The translations under genes and the position numbers were made by a program. 54,909 nucleotides of DNA, taken from positions 1-54,909 of the forward strand of contig JAJFHP010000045.1 of NCBI GenBank assembly GCA_021775555.1, in the 5' to 3' direction. Of this stretch, positions 48,857 to 54,909 are shown one piece after another. Each line of letters starts with the position of its first letter. The stretch's first letter is position 1. Source of the stretch: Hyphomicrobiales bacterium (lineage in GTDB: Bacteria; Pseudomonadota; Alphaproteobacteria; Rhizobiales; Methyloligellaceae). The notes under the pieces are model-generated. The model was not told the DNA's origin, did no database searches, and saw only the letters and a list, made by a program, of their open reading frames with translations.

Positions 48857-49369
48857 CGATTAGCGCCAGAAGCCGCGAATGGAGTGCGGCACGAAACGCG
48901 CCCCTGCCCTCGCACCGCCCGCCCCTGCCCCGGCAGGCCTTCGCACGGCGGCAGCGGGTGGCGGTGCAATGGGTGATGGCTGGAGAAATCTTGTTCAAGG
49001 CAGACTCCTACGGCCCGTCGCTCAGGGCACGGGTGATGCATCAATCAGAAGTCCCTTGAAAAGGGACGCGCAGGACGCTGAAAAGCCGCGTGCCTGGAGT
49101 TCCTGGGCGACTTTCCAGCGCCCCGCGCACGGTCTCTTGTTCGAAATCCGCCCGGCGTCTTGTTTGGGTGTCCTACCGCCTGTCGGCTATATGAGGACAA
49201 TGTGCTCATATAGCGAAGCGGTAGCGCTAATAAAAACTACCCATCCAGCCTCTGGCGCGGGAGCCGTAATACCCCCGGGTCCGGGACGGCACGCCCGGAT
49301 TGGCTGGGCCCGTTAAACCCTGCGTGCGCCGTATGCCTATTCGCGCTCAAGTAGCCCGAAGGGCGGTAG
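48793..49369. repeat. Five-copy hairpin repeat family
   Basis: Copies at 48793-48816 (+), 48829-48852 (+), 49173-49196 (+), 49205-49224 (-) and 49346-49369 (-). The consensus is CTACC, a small stem-loop, then TATATGAG. Stem and loop vary together: GCC-TGGC-GGC (first two copies), GCC-TGTC-GGC, GC-TTC-GC and GCCC-TTC-GGGC. Copies 3 and 4 face each other and make a larger inverted repeat. No spacers of equal length, so not CRISPR. REP-like element is the likely class. Confidence 0.75.
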
Positions 49370-49619
49370 CGCACTAACCAATGCAGGAACCGCTCTCTCC
49401 TCCACCAGATCAAGACGGTCTCGAGCCGCGTCCCTTAACAGAAGAAGAGATGGGGCGGAGCATAAGGGAGGCGCGAGGGGGCGGGGATAAGTTTTTTTAG
49501 AATTATATATGCAGCATAGAAGCAGTTATTCTGGTGAATATTTGTATTTCTGTATAATTTATGTGTAATATAAGAAATAATAATAATATACTATTGTATA
49601 TCTGAGAGAAAATTTAAAT
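48857..49619. other. Gene-poor accessory stretch
   Basis: About 760 bases with no supported gene between the repeats and the next ORF. A 145-codon plus-strand frame (48879-49316) is low complexity, runs through the repeats and lacks a binding site, so it is rejected. There is a small perfect hairpin GTCCCTT/AAGGGAC (49051-49067). The last 120 bases become very AT-rich (49500-49619), probably the promoter of the ORF at 49620. An unrecognised RNA cannot be excluded. Confidence 0.5.
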
Positions 49620-49928
49620 ATGGGCAAAGATGTACAGGTTCCGTTTTGCCTCAGCGGTGGAATTATTGAGGCGCATTCTTCACTGTGCATGGACGGAGCA
49701 ACCCACATCATCAATACATCAATCATTGGCGGCATCCGGCTGGTGGCGACGACCAAAGAGGCACTGGAGGTTCTCGAGAAGCATGAGAACGCCGATATCG
49801 CCGTGGCCGTGTGCGGCTATCCGAAGAGATCAGCGAACTGCACGCATATGGAAATCTACTTCGCCGGATTGGCTGAGCAATTTGCTCCAAAGCTGTCAGC
49901 ACTCGGCGGAATGGATGCCGGCGGCTAA
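49620..49928 (+). CDS. Orphan hypothetical protein, 102 aa
   Basis: I do not recognise this protein. It is soluble, with four Cys (PFCLSGG, SLCMDGA, AVCGYPKRSANC) and an alternating hydrophobic central strand/helix pattern (INTSIIGGIRLVATTKEALEVLEKHENADIAVAVCGYP would be too long to show in full; key parts are IGGIRLVATTKEALEVLE and DIAVAVCGYP). Starts at an ATG within AT-rich DNA, with weak GAGAG 12 bases upstream, and is followed by a strong terminator at 49957, which supports a real transcript. Confidence 0.55.
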   Translation: MGKDVQVPFCLSGGIIEAHSSLCMDGATHIINTSIIGGIRLVATTKEALEVLEKHENADIAVAVCGYPKRSANCTHMEIYFAGLAEQFAPKLSALGGMDAGG

Positions 49929-49956
49929 ACGGCAAATTTATGCTACTCCCTCCTGG

Positions 49957-49990
49957 GGGCGGGGTTTTGCGCCCCGCCCTGCTCTTTTCG
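49957..49990 (+). terminator. Intrinsic terminator after the orphan ORF
   Basis: GGGCGGGG (49957-49964), TTTTGCG, CCCCGCCC (49972-49979), then TGCTCTTTT. Perfect 8-pair GC stem with a T-rich tail on the plus strand. Confidence 0.8.
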
Positions 49991-50003
49991 TTTGGACACC
50001 TCG

Positions 50004-50420
50004 TCACCCCTGTCGTTTGAGGTACATCTTGGCGCAGAGGAGTGCTGCCAGGTACGAGGTGAGGAACATCGTCATCGAATATTTCACGTTGAGCTCCGTG
50101 GCGATCCAGCGGTCATCCGGCTCAAGCGACATATTGTAAAAGCCAAGACCAACGGTCGCGACTAACAAGACCAGCGGAAGGGCTGAAAATCTCGGGCTGT
50201 TGTCCCGGGCGACCATAAACCCGAGCACATAGCCAAACGCGGCAAATCCCGTCAGGGCCGCCACCGCGCCACCGCCAAAACCAGCAGGCGGCCCGTAAAG
50301 TTCAAGCATATAGTCGGTAAAGGGAAAGGCGATTGTTACGGCTGCGAGATCGCCCCACTTTGAGCGCATGAACCCTTTGAAGCCTGACAGATAATCCGGC
50401 GTTTTTTCTTCACTGCCCAT
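50004..50420 (-). CDS. Integral membrane hypothetical protein, 138 aa
   Basis: Four predicted membrane segments, including GGAVAALTGFAAFGYVLGFMVA and ALPLVLLVATVGLGFY, between a short charged N-terminus and KMYLKRQG at the end. AAAGGAGAG about 6 bases upstream of the ATG. Not recognised. It faces the orphan ORF's terminator. Confidence 0.65.
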   Translation of the reverse strand: MGSEEKTPDYLSGFKGFMRSKWGDLAAVTIAFPFTDYMLELYGPPAGFGGGAVAALTGFAAFGYVLGFMVARDNSPRFSALPLVLLVATVGLGFYNMSLEPDDRWIATELNVKYSMTMFLTSYLAALLCAKMYLKRQG

Positions 50421-50464
50421 GGCCTTCTCTCCTTTGAGGTGAGGATGTACCCGAGCCTACTTTC

Positions 50465-50580
50465 TTTGTCATCCTCCGCCTCTCTTTGTCATCCTCCGGC
50501 TTGACCGGAGGACCCAGTATCCGCTGGCATTTCGATTCAAAACTATGGCCGAGGTTACTGGATCACCCGATCAAAGCCTG
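50465..50580. repeat. Alphaproteobacterial-type intergenic palindromic repeat
   Basis: Contains TTTGTCATCCTCCG twice (50465-50478, 50485-50498), a hairpin TCCTCCGG/CCGGAGGA (50492-50499 and 50505-50512), and a second arm near 50558 (TACTGGATCACCCG). CCAGTA and TACTGG pair across it. The 'GTCATCC...GACC' pattern resembles widely scattered intergenic repeats of alphaproteobacteria. A partial, degenerate copy. Confidence 0.6.
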
Positions 50581-50599
50581 CCCCCAGCGAAGGGGGGGG

Positions 50600-50636
50600 G
50601 TGCGGGGGTGACGGGGGGATGCGGGGGTGACGGGGG
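50600..50636. repeat. Short tandem G-rich repeat
   Basis: GTGCGGGGGTGACGGGGGG (50600-50618) and ATGCGGGGGTGACGGGGG (50619-50636): two near-identical units, G-rich on the plus strand. Could form a G-quadruplex or be a recombination scar. No direct functional evidence. Confidence 0.7.
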
Positions 50637-50641
50637 TGAGG

Positions 50642-50842
50642 TCAGTGACGATCAGGCTTGAGCCGCCCATAAACATCGAGCCAGAACCGCGCCCGCTCCG
50701 TTTCCAACTCGCACTCGGCGAGGAAGGCGCGGAACAGCGCCTCTTCGCCGGCCAGCGCGCCAAAGGCATGGCGGAAGGCGTCCGCCGCCTCCTCGGGGCG
50801 CGTCGCGCGGTCCCACGACTCACGATCCCTGGGGTCGAGCAT
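50642..50842 (-). CDS. Small hypothetical protein, 66 aa
   Basis: ORF from ATG 50842 with GAGAGGTTCAGGACC upstream (binding site AGGAC about 6 bases away). Product is helical and charged (EEAADAFRHAFGALAGEEAL, AECELETERARFWLDVYGRL) with no membrane segment. Not recognised. It is divergent from the Xre-led cassette, sharing its promoter region, so it may be under the same regulator. Confidence 0.55.
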   Translation of the reverse strand: MLDPRDRESWDRATRPEEAADAFRHAFGALAGEEALFRAFLAECELETERARFWLDVYGRLKPDRH

Positions 50843-50883
50843 GGCCGGGTCCTGAACCTCTCGATTATACCGAATCTACCCGG

Positions 50884-50923
50884 ATTATAACTTATTTTAG
50901 TTAAAATAACCAAGAGTTATAAT
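50884..50923. promoter_or_regulatory. Nested palindromes in the cassette promoter
   Basis: ATTATAAC (50884-50891) pairs with GTTATAAT (50916-50923), and inside it TTATTTTA (50892-50899) pairs with TAAAATAA (50902-50909); all four arms are perfect. It lies 43 bases upstream of the Xre start and 41 bases upstream of the divergent 66-aa ORF. Such nested symmetry next to a small Xre regulator suggests an autoregulatory operator like the C-boxes of restriction-modification control proteins. Confidence 0.5.
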
Positions 50924-50966
50924 GGGGTAATGACAGGTCGCCTGAGAATCCGGCACTGCGGAAGGT

Positions 50967-51197
50967 ATGCATCTGACTGCCTCCCAATGCCGCGGCGCCC
51001 GCGCCATGCTCGACTGGACGCAAATTGAACTTGCGGAAAGGTCAGGTGTTGATGTGAACACAATCCGCAACTTCGAAAATGGCAAGCACACGCCTCAGGA
51101 AGCGAACCAAGTCAGCATTCGCGAAGCGCTGGAATCTGGAGGCGTCGAGTTTATCGAGCGGGGGAATGGTGGGCCGGGAGCGAGGCTGAGAGGTTGA
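50967..51197 (+). CDS. Xre-family helix-turn-helix regulator, 76 aa
   Basis: Small DNA-binding protein: CRGARAMLDWTQIELAERSG then VDVNTIRNFENGKHTPQEAN is a Xre/Cro helix-turn-helix. The C-terminal part (GVEFIERGNGGPGARL) is typical of standalone Xre regulators. It begins a plus-strand cassette and ends 18 bases before the nuclease-like gene. By position it resembles a controller protein for the downstream enzymes. Tandem 8-base TGAGAGGT repeats follow its stop (51187-51202). Confidence 0.8.
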   Translation: MHLTASQCRGARAMLDWTQIELAERSGVDVNTIRNFENGKHTPQEANQVSIREALESGGVEFIERGNGGPGARLRG

Positions 51198-51215
51198 GAG
51201 GTTGAGGCGTAAGGT

Positions 51216-51761
51216 ATGGCAAGATCTAGCATCAGGTTTTCAACGTTTCCTCGAACAGCGGGCCCGCCAGAATTTGTGGCTAAGGTTGTTAAAATTTTTG
51301 AGAACCACGAAGGAAATATCGCGACGACCAAACGAGACAAAGGCTTAACTAGTGATGAGGTTTTGGCAAGCCTTAGGGCTGATCTGACATCACTTGGTTT
51401 TGAGGTGGAGGCAGGCAAACAAGCAAAACAGAAGATCAAACGGCCTGTATTTTTTGGAGAGAACGCAGTTCCTAGCCTCCAGTACGAGATTGATGCTTGG
51501 CATCCTGATTGGCAGGCGGGACTTGAGATCGAAGCAGGGCGGGCATGGATGGGTAATGCGGTCTATCGCGATATAGTGCAGGCGCTTGTGATGGTGGATC
51601 TCAAACACTTAATACTGGCAGTACCAAATATTTATCGATACAAAAGTTCTGGGCGGGGAGTTTCCAGCAGTGACTATAACAATACGATAGCTGTTGTAGA
51701 CGCATTATTCGGTCATAGCAGGGTAGAAATGCCGTTTTCACTCTGCGTAATCGGATATTGA
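51216..51761 (+). CDS. Predicted restriction endonuclease-like protein (PD-(D/E)xK)
   Basis: 181 aa, unrecognised as a named family. The core YEIDAWHPDWQAGLEIEAGR places Asp93, Glu104 and Glu106 as D-x10-E-x-E, the BamHI/BglII-type variant of the PD-(D/E)xK active site in which Glu or Gln replaces the Lys. The following VYRDIVQALVMVDL helix and ILAVPN strand fit this fold. Upstream of an adenine methylase in the same cassette. Nuclease assignment is an inference; the recognition site is unknown. GAGG lies 7 bases before the ATG. Confidence 0.6.
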   Translation: MARSSIRFSTFPRTAGPPEFVAKVVKIFENHEGNIATTKRDKGLTSDEVLASLRADLTSLGFEVEAGKQAKQKIKRPVFFGENAVPSLQYEIDAWHPDWQAGLEIEAGRAWMGNAVYRDIVQALVMVDLKHLILAVPNIYRYKSSGRGVSSSDYNNTIAVVDALFGHSRVEMPFSLCVIGY

Positions 51762-51808
51762 TACATCTGCCAATGCTTTATTGAGACCTCGTTCGACTGA
51801 GGGTGCCA

Positions 51809-53152
51809 ATGCCCGATATTGACGTAACAATCGATCAGCTACTTCCTGATCCTGAAAATCCTAGAACTGGTCGCGCCGCAGATCGCGACGATTCCATTCA
51901 GCGGATGGTTGACCTCCAAAAGAACAATCTGGCGAATCTCGCTTTAAATATTGCTGAGCATGGTTTGAGTCCCATCGATAGAATGATGGTAATTGGGCCA
52001 GACGAGAACACCGGCGAATATACCGTCGTTGAAGGCAACCGTCGCGCTACCGCACTAATTCTGATGGATGATCCAAGTCACTTGGATCAGTTGAACTTTA
52101 GTGACAAACGTCTTCTGAATAAATTTCAAAAAGCAGCATTGAGGTTTAGCCGGAAAGACGTTGAGCCAATTTCAGTATTCTTAGCCAAAGATCGCCCGAG
52201 CACGCGTAGGTGGGTAGAACTTCGGCATGCTGGTCGCGACAAGGGACGCGGGGTGTCACCTTGGAATGGTGTCGAGGCAGCCCGGTTCGCAAAAGGCGAG
52301 GATGCGCCGATCGTAGCTGCGAGTGACTTCTTGCTACACAGAGCTCAATTGAGCGAAACGGAGATCGAAGCGCTTGATGACATGCCCTGGAGTTCGTTCG
52401 AGCGATTCATTGATTCCCCTAAGCTCCGCGAAAAGCTTGGATTGCGACTGAACGATGGGCGTTTGGAAGCGACAATCGAACCAGAGGAGATCGCAAAAAC
52501 GCTACGTGAAATAGCTTTCATGGTTACGCGTCGTGAGAAGCCAGATGGAAATATACTCAACAGTCGAACAATGAACACCGTGGATCAGAGGATCGAAATC
52601 CTAGAATCCATGCCAAGTAAGTACCAGCCCGACTTGTCGCTAACAATTGAACCTATTCCCCTCTCTGAACTAAAAATCGAAAAGAAGACAAAACCGAAGC
52701 GCAAAAATAAAAGAAGGACCGTTAAAGACCCTCTCGCACGCGACAAGATTATTGGTCGATCTTTACCGTTCAAAGTCTCACGGTCAAAAGCCGAAAAAAT
52801 TCTTCACGAGATGGGTAGCATCAGTGTCGTGTACCACACTGTGACAATCGCAATCTTACTTCGGTCATTCATTGAGCTTTCAGTTAAACAATTTTTGCGT
52901 AAGAACGGAGATACGAAAAATGATGAACTTTATAAGAAAATAAAACGCGCGGCAGATATTATCAAAATTGCTGATCCGAACGCTGACCTAGGTCCCATCG
53001 CATTGATAATCAGTAGCGGACAGCACAAGAACGCAATTTGGAAACTAAACAGTGTTGTGCACGATGATTACGCATTTCCAACTCATCGCGAGTTGAATGG
53101 GTTTTGGGATGAGATCGAACCATTCCTTGCCCACTTATGGAGATCAAAGTGA
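51809..53152 (+). CDS. ParB-like N-terminal domain protein with HEPN-like C-terminus
   Basis: 447 aa from ATG 51809 (GAGGG 6 bases upstream; GTG 51803 is alternative). The N-terminus has ParB-nuclease-fold motifs: QLLPDPENPR near residue 11 and GEYTVVEGNRRATALI near 70. The middle (about 130-300) is Arg/Lys-rich. The C-terminus (about 330-447: IAILLRSFIELSVKQFLR, then KLNSVVHDDYAFPTHREL) resembles HEPN-type domains with an N-x-x-x-H-like element. Many Asn/Lys/Ile codons indicate AT-richer DNA. Might be a toxin-type effector or a DNA-processing factor. Function uncertain. Confidence 0.6.
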   Translation: MPDIDVTIDQLLPDPENPRTGRAADRDDSIQRMVDLQKNNLANLALNIAEHGLSPIDRMMVIGPDENTGEYTVVEGNRRATALILMDDPSHLDQLNFSDKRLLNKFQKAALRFSRKDVEPISVFLAKDRPSTRRWVELRHAGRDKGRGVSPWNGVEAARFAKGEDAPIVAASDFLLHRAQLSETEIEALDDMPWSSFERFIDSPKLREKLGLRLNDGRLEATIEPEEIAKTLREIAFMVTRREKPDGNILNSRTMNTVDQRIEILESMPSKYQPDLSLTIEPIPLSELKIEKKTKPKRKNKRRTVKDPLARDKIIGRSLPFKVSRSKAEKILHEMGSISVVYHTVTIAILLRSFIELSVKQFLRKNGDTKNDELYKKIKRAADIIKIADPNADLGPIALIISSGQHKNAIWKLNSVVHDDYAFPTHRELNGFWDEIEPFLAHLWRSK

Positions 53153-54063
53153 GCGGGCATAAGCTAGTCACCAGAAATTCGCGGTATTTCACACCTCTGC
53201 GATATCCGGGCGGTAAAGGCCAAATCGCATATTTCATAAAACAATTGGTCACGGATTCCGATTTGGTTGGTGGTCACTATGCCGAGCCATATGCTGGTGG
53301 CGCTGCAATAGCCTTGGAACTACTGCTCGAAGGTTACGTTTCGAAAATTCACATCAACGACATTAGCCGACCAGTCTACGCCTTTTGGCACAGCGTGCTG
53401 ACCGAAGCGGATGCTCTTTGTGAGCTAATAGATACAACTCCAGTGACCGTTGAAACTTGGGATGCCCAAAAGACAATTATCCGAGAAGAACAATCAGCAG
53501 GCTTATTAGAGCTTGGGTTCGCATTTTTTTTCCTCAACCGCACGAACCGGTCCGGCATTTTGAATGGAGGGATAATTGGTGGCCGCGAACAGAACGGCGA
53601 CTGGAGAATCGATGCGCGTTATTACAAGCAAACAATTTTAGGACGCATCCGCAAGATTGCTGAATACCGTAATGTGATCAATCTATCTCATGAAAATGCA
53701 GCAGGGTTCATCAGAGATGGAAGTGCTATATGGCCATCCAACACATTGATCTACCTTGACCCTCCTTATTTTGAGAAGGGCAAGCATCTTTATTACGACT
53801 TCTATACCGCCGACGATCACAAAGAGATTGCCAATCTCGTTGCTAACGTTGATGGGCAGGAATGGATCGTCTCGTACGATAACGTGCGGCAGATCAAACA
53901 ACACTACAGAACCGCACGCAGGATAACCTACGGGCTGAACTATAGCGCTCGCGAGTACATAACCGGATCAGAAGTGATGTTCTTCAGCGATGGGCTGAAA
54001 ATTCCAAAGATCGCTGGCGGCGCAATGAAAAATGTGCGTCGTCGTTTCAAGGTCGCCGCATAA
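53149..54063 (+). CDS. D12-class adenine-specific DNA methyltransferase
   Basis: 304 aa from GTG 53149 (its GTGA overlaps the previous stop; GGAG 6 bases upstream); ATG 53137 is the alternative. Dam-like: SAM motif LRYPGGKGQIA, YAEPYAGGAAIALEL (FxGxG-like), and catalytic DPPY near residue 204-208 (YLDPPYFEKGKHLYY). This class methylates adenine N6, classically in GATC. In this cassette it is likely to protect self DNA from the adjacent nuclease. Independent of CcrM, which would be the usual housekeeping methylase. Confidence 0.88.
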   Translation: MSGHKLVTRNSRYFTPLRYPGGKGQIAYFIKQLVTDSDLVGGHYAEPYAGGAAIALELLLEGYVSKIHINDISRPVYAFWHSVLTEADALCELIDTTPVTVETWDAQKTIIREEQSAGLLELGFAFFFLNRTNRSGILNGGIIGGREQNGDWRIDARYYKQTILGRIRKIAEYRNVINLSHENAAGFIRDGSAIWPSNTLIYLDPPYFEKGKHLYYDFYTADDHKEIANLVANVDGQEWIVSYDNVRQIKQHYRTARRITYGLNYSAREYITGSEVMFFSDGLKIPKIAGGAMKNVRRRFKVAA

Positions 54064-54065
54064 GC

Positions 54066-54909
54066 CTAATTATCCAGGAAACTCCGCAGCTTCCTTGATC
54101 TTGAAGGATGCTTCAACTTCCGCAGCGCCTTCGCCTCGATCTGCCGGATACGCTCGCGGGTGACGGAGAACTGCTGCCCCACCTCTTCGAGCGTGTGGTC
54201 GGTGTTCATGCCGATGCCGAAGCGCATGCGCAACACGCGCTCCTCGCGCGGGGTGAGGGACGCCAGCACGCGGGTGGTGGTGTCACGCAAATTGGCCTGG
54301 ATCGCCGCATCGATAGGCAGCACCGCGTTCTTGTCCTCGATGAAATCGCCTAAGTAACTATCTTCCTCGTCGCCAATGGGCGTCTCGAGGCTGATCGGCT
54401 CCTTGGCGATCTTCAGGACCTTGCGGACCTTTTCCAGCGGAAGTGCTAATTTGGTGGCGAGCTCTTCCGGCGTCGGCTCGCGGCCGATCTCGTGCAGCAT
54501 CTGGCGGCTCGTGCGCACGATCTTGTTGATGGTCTCGATCATGTGCACGGGGATGCGGATGGTGCGCGCCTGGTCGGCGATCGAGCGGGTGATCGCCTGG
54601 CGGATCCACCAGGTTGCGTAGGTGCTGAACTTGTAGCCGCGGCGATACTCGAACTTGTCGACCGCTTTCATCAGGCCGATATTGCCTTCCTGAATGAGAT
54701 CAAGGAATTGCAGGCCGCGGTTGGTGTATTTCTTGGCAATCGAGATGACGAGGCGCAGATTGGCTTCGACCATCTCCTTCTTGGCGATGCGCGCCTCGCG
54801 CTCGCCTTTCTGCACGATGCGCACGATGCGGCGGAACTCGGCAATCTCGAGGCCCGTCTCGGTGGCGAGGTCTGACACCTGGGTGCGGATTTCCTTGACG
54901 TTGTCGCGC
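54066..54909 (-). CDS. rpoD: Sigma-70 factor RpoD, C-terminal part (cut by window end)
   Basis: Partial: the frame continues past the window end (first visible residues [19 protein letters not shown]). About 280 aa remain. Conserved regions: 2 ([58 protein letters not shown]), 3, and 4 ([34 protein letters not shown], the helix-turn-helix for -35). Ends KLRSFLDN. Primary sigma factor. The methylase gene ends 2 bases away on the other strand. Confidence 0.95.
   Translation of the reverse strand, partial: RDNVKEIRTQVSDLATETGLEIAEFRRIVRIVQKGEREARIAKKEMVEANLRLVISIAKKYTNRGLQFLDLIQEGNIGLMKAVDKFEYRRGYKFSTYATWWIRQAITRSIADQARTIRIPVHMIETINKIVRTSRQMLHEIGREPTPEELATKLALPLEKVRKVLKIAKEPISLETPIGDEEDSYLGDFIEDKNAVLPIDAAIQANLRDTTTRVLASLTPREERVLRMRFGIGMNTDHTLEEVGQQFSVTRERIRQIEAKALRKLKHPSRSRKLRSFLDN

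Noticed and set aside
48879-49316. 145-codon ORF on the plus strand
   Set aside because: Ala/Pro/Arg low-complexity product that runs through the hairpin repeats, with no ribosome binding site.
48785-49369. CRISPR-like repeat array
   Set aside because: Repeats occur in both orientations with irregular distances and no equal-length spacers; no cas genes are near.

Overview
The window looks like chromosomal DNA of an alphaproteobacterium, probably Hyphomicrobiales or Parvibaculales-like. The signs are the alphaproteobacterial families DUF1194, DUF2852, DUF2927, ELM1/DUF1022 and SIMPL, a two-gene methionine synthase, acuI, an OxyR/katG pair, and a sigma-70 (rpoD) C-terminus with alphaproteobacterial features. 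No IS element, integrase, CRISPR array or rRNA was found. RNA genes seen are RNase P RNA (rnpB, minus strand, about 6488-6886) and one CAT-anticodon tRNA (45365-45441).

Layout. 1-9 kb: a gene-free start, an unrecognised secreted protein, an alpha/beta-hydrolase lipoprotein, the divergent oxyR-katG peroxide-defence pair, rnpB, and a MocR-type regulator divergent from an FMN-binding PNPOx-like protein. 9-19 kb: short secreted or coiled-coil proteins, an arginase-fold hydrolase with an altered metal site, an amidase/DnaJ-TerB pair, a DMT exporter, RidA, an HxlR regulator facing a GFA-type gene across two matching operators, and a fused 5-oxoprolinase preceded by a 30-codon membrane peptide. 19-30 kb: a TetR/methyltransferase/Crp/SDR cluster in which the SDR lacks its catalytic residues, a DUF1194 protein, a catabolic-looking FAH, metallo-beta-lactamase and HpaI-aldolase operon, a sterol-desaturase-like protein and acuI.

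30-39 kb is one minus-strand methionine-cycle operon: an ArsR regulator with a SAM-binding domain (SahR-like), metF, metH split into two genes, then two tandem class V PLP enzymes. A perfect 24-base palindrome lies upstream of the regulator. 39-48 kb: MlaC-like protein, EttA, a 25-codon ORF with an extremely extended Shine-Dalgarno sequence, an ELM1-like protein, a third class V PLP enzyme with a DMT permease, the tRNA, SIMPL, RraA, GNAT and GST genes.

48.8-54.1 kb is accessory. It begins with a gene-poor stretch carrying five copies of a short hairpin repeat whose stem lengths covary, then an orphan AT-rich ORF and other intergenic repeats. It ends in an AT-richer four-gene cassette: an Xre regulator under nested palindromes, a BamHI/BglII-like nuclease candidate, a ParB-like protein with a HEPN-like tail, and a D12-class adenine methylase. 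The cassette abuts the 3' end of rpoD and is the best candidate here for an undescribed restriction or abortive-infection system.
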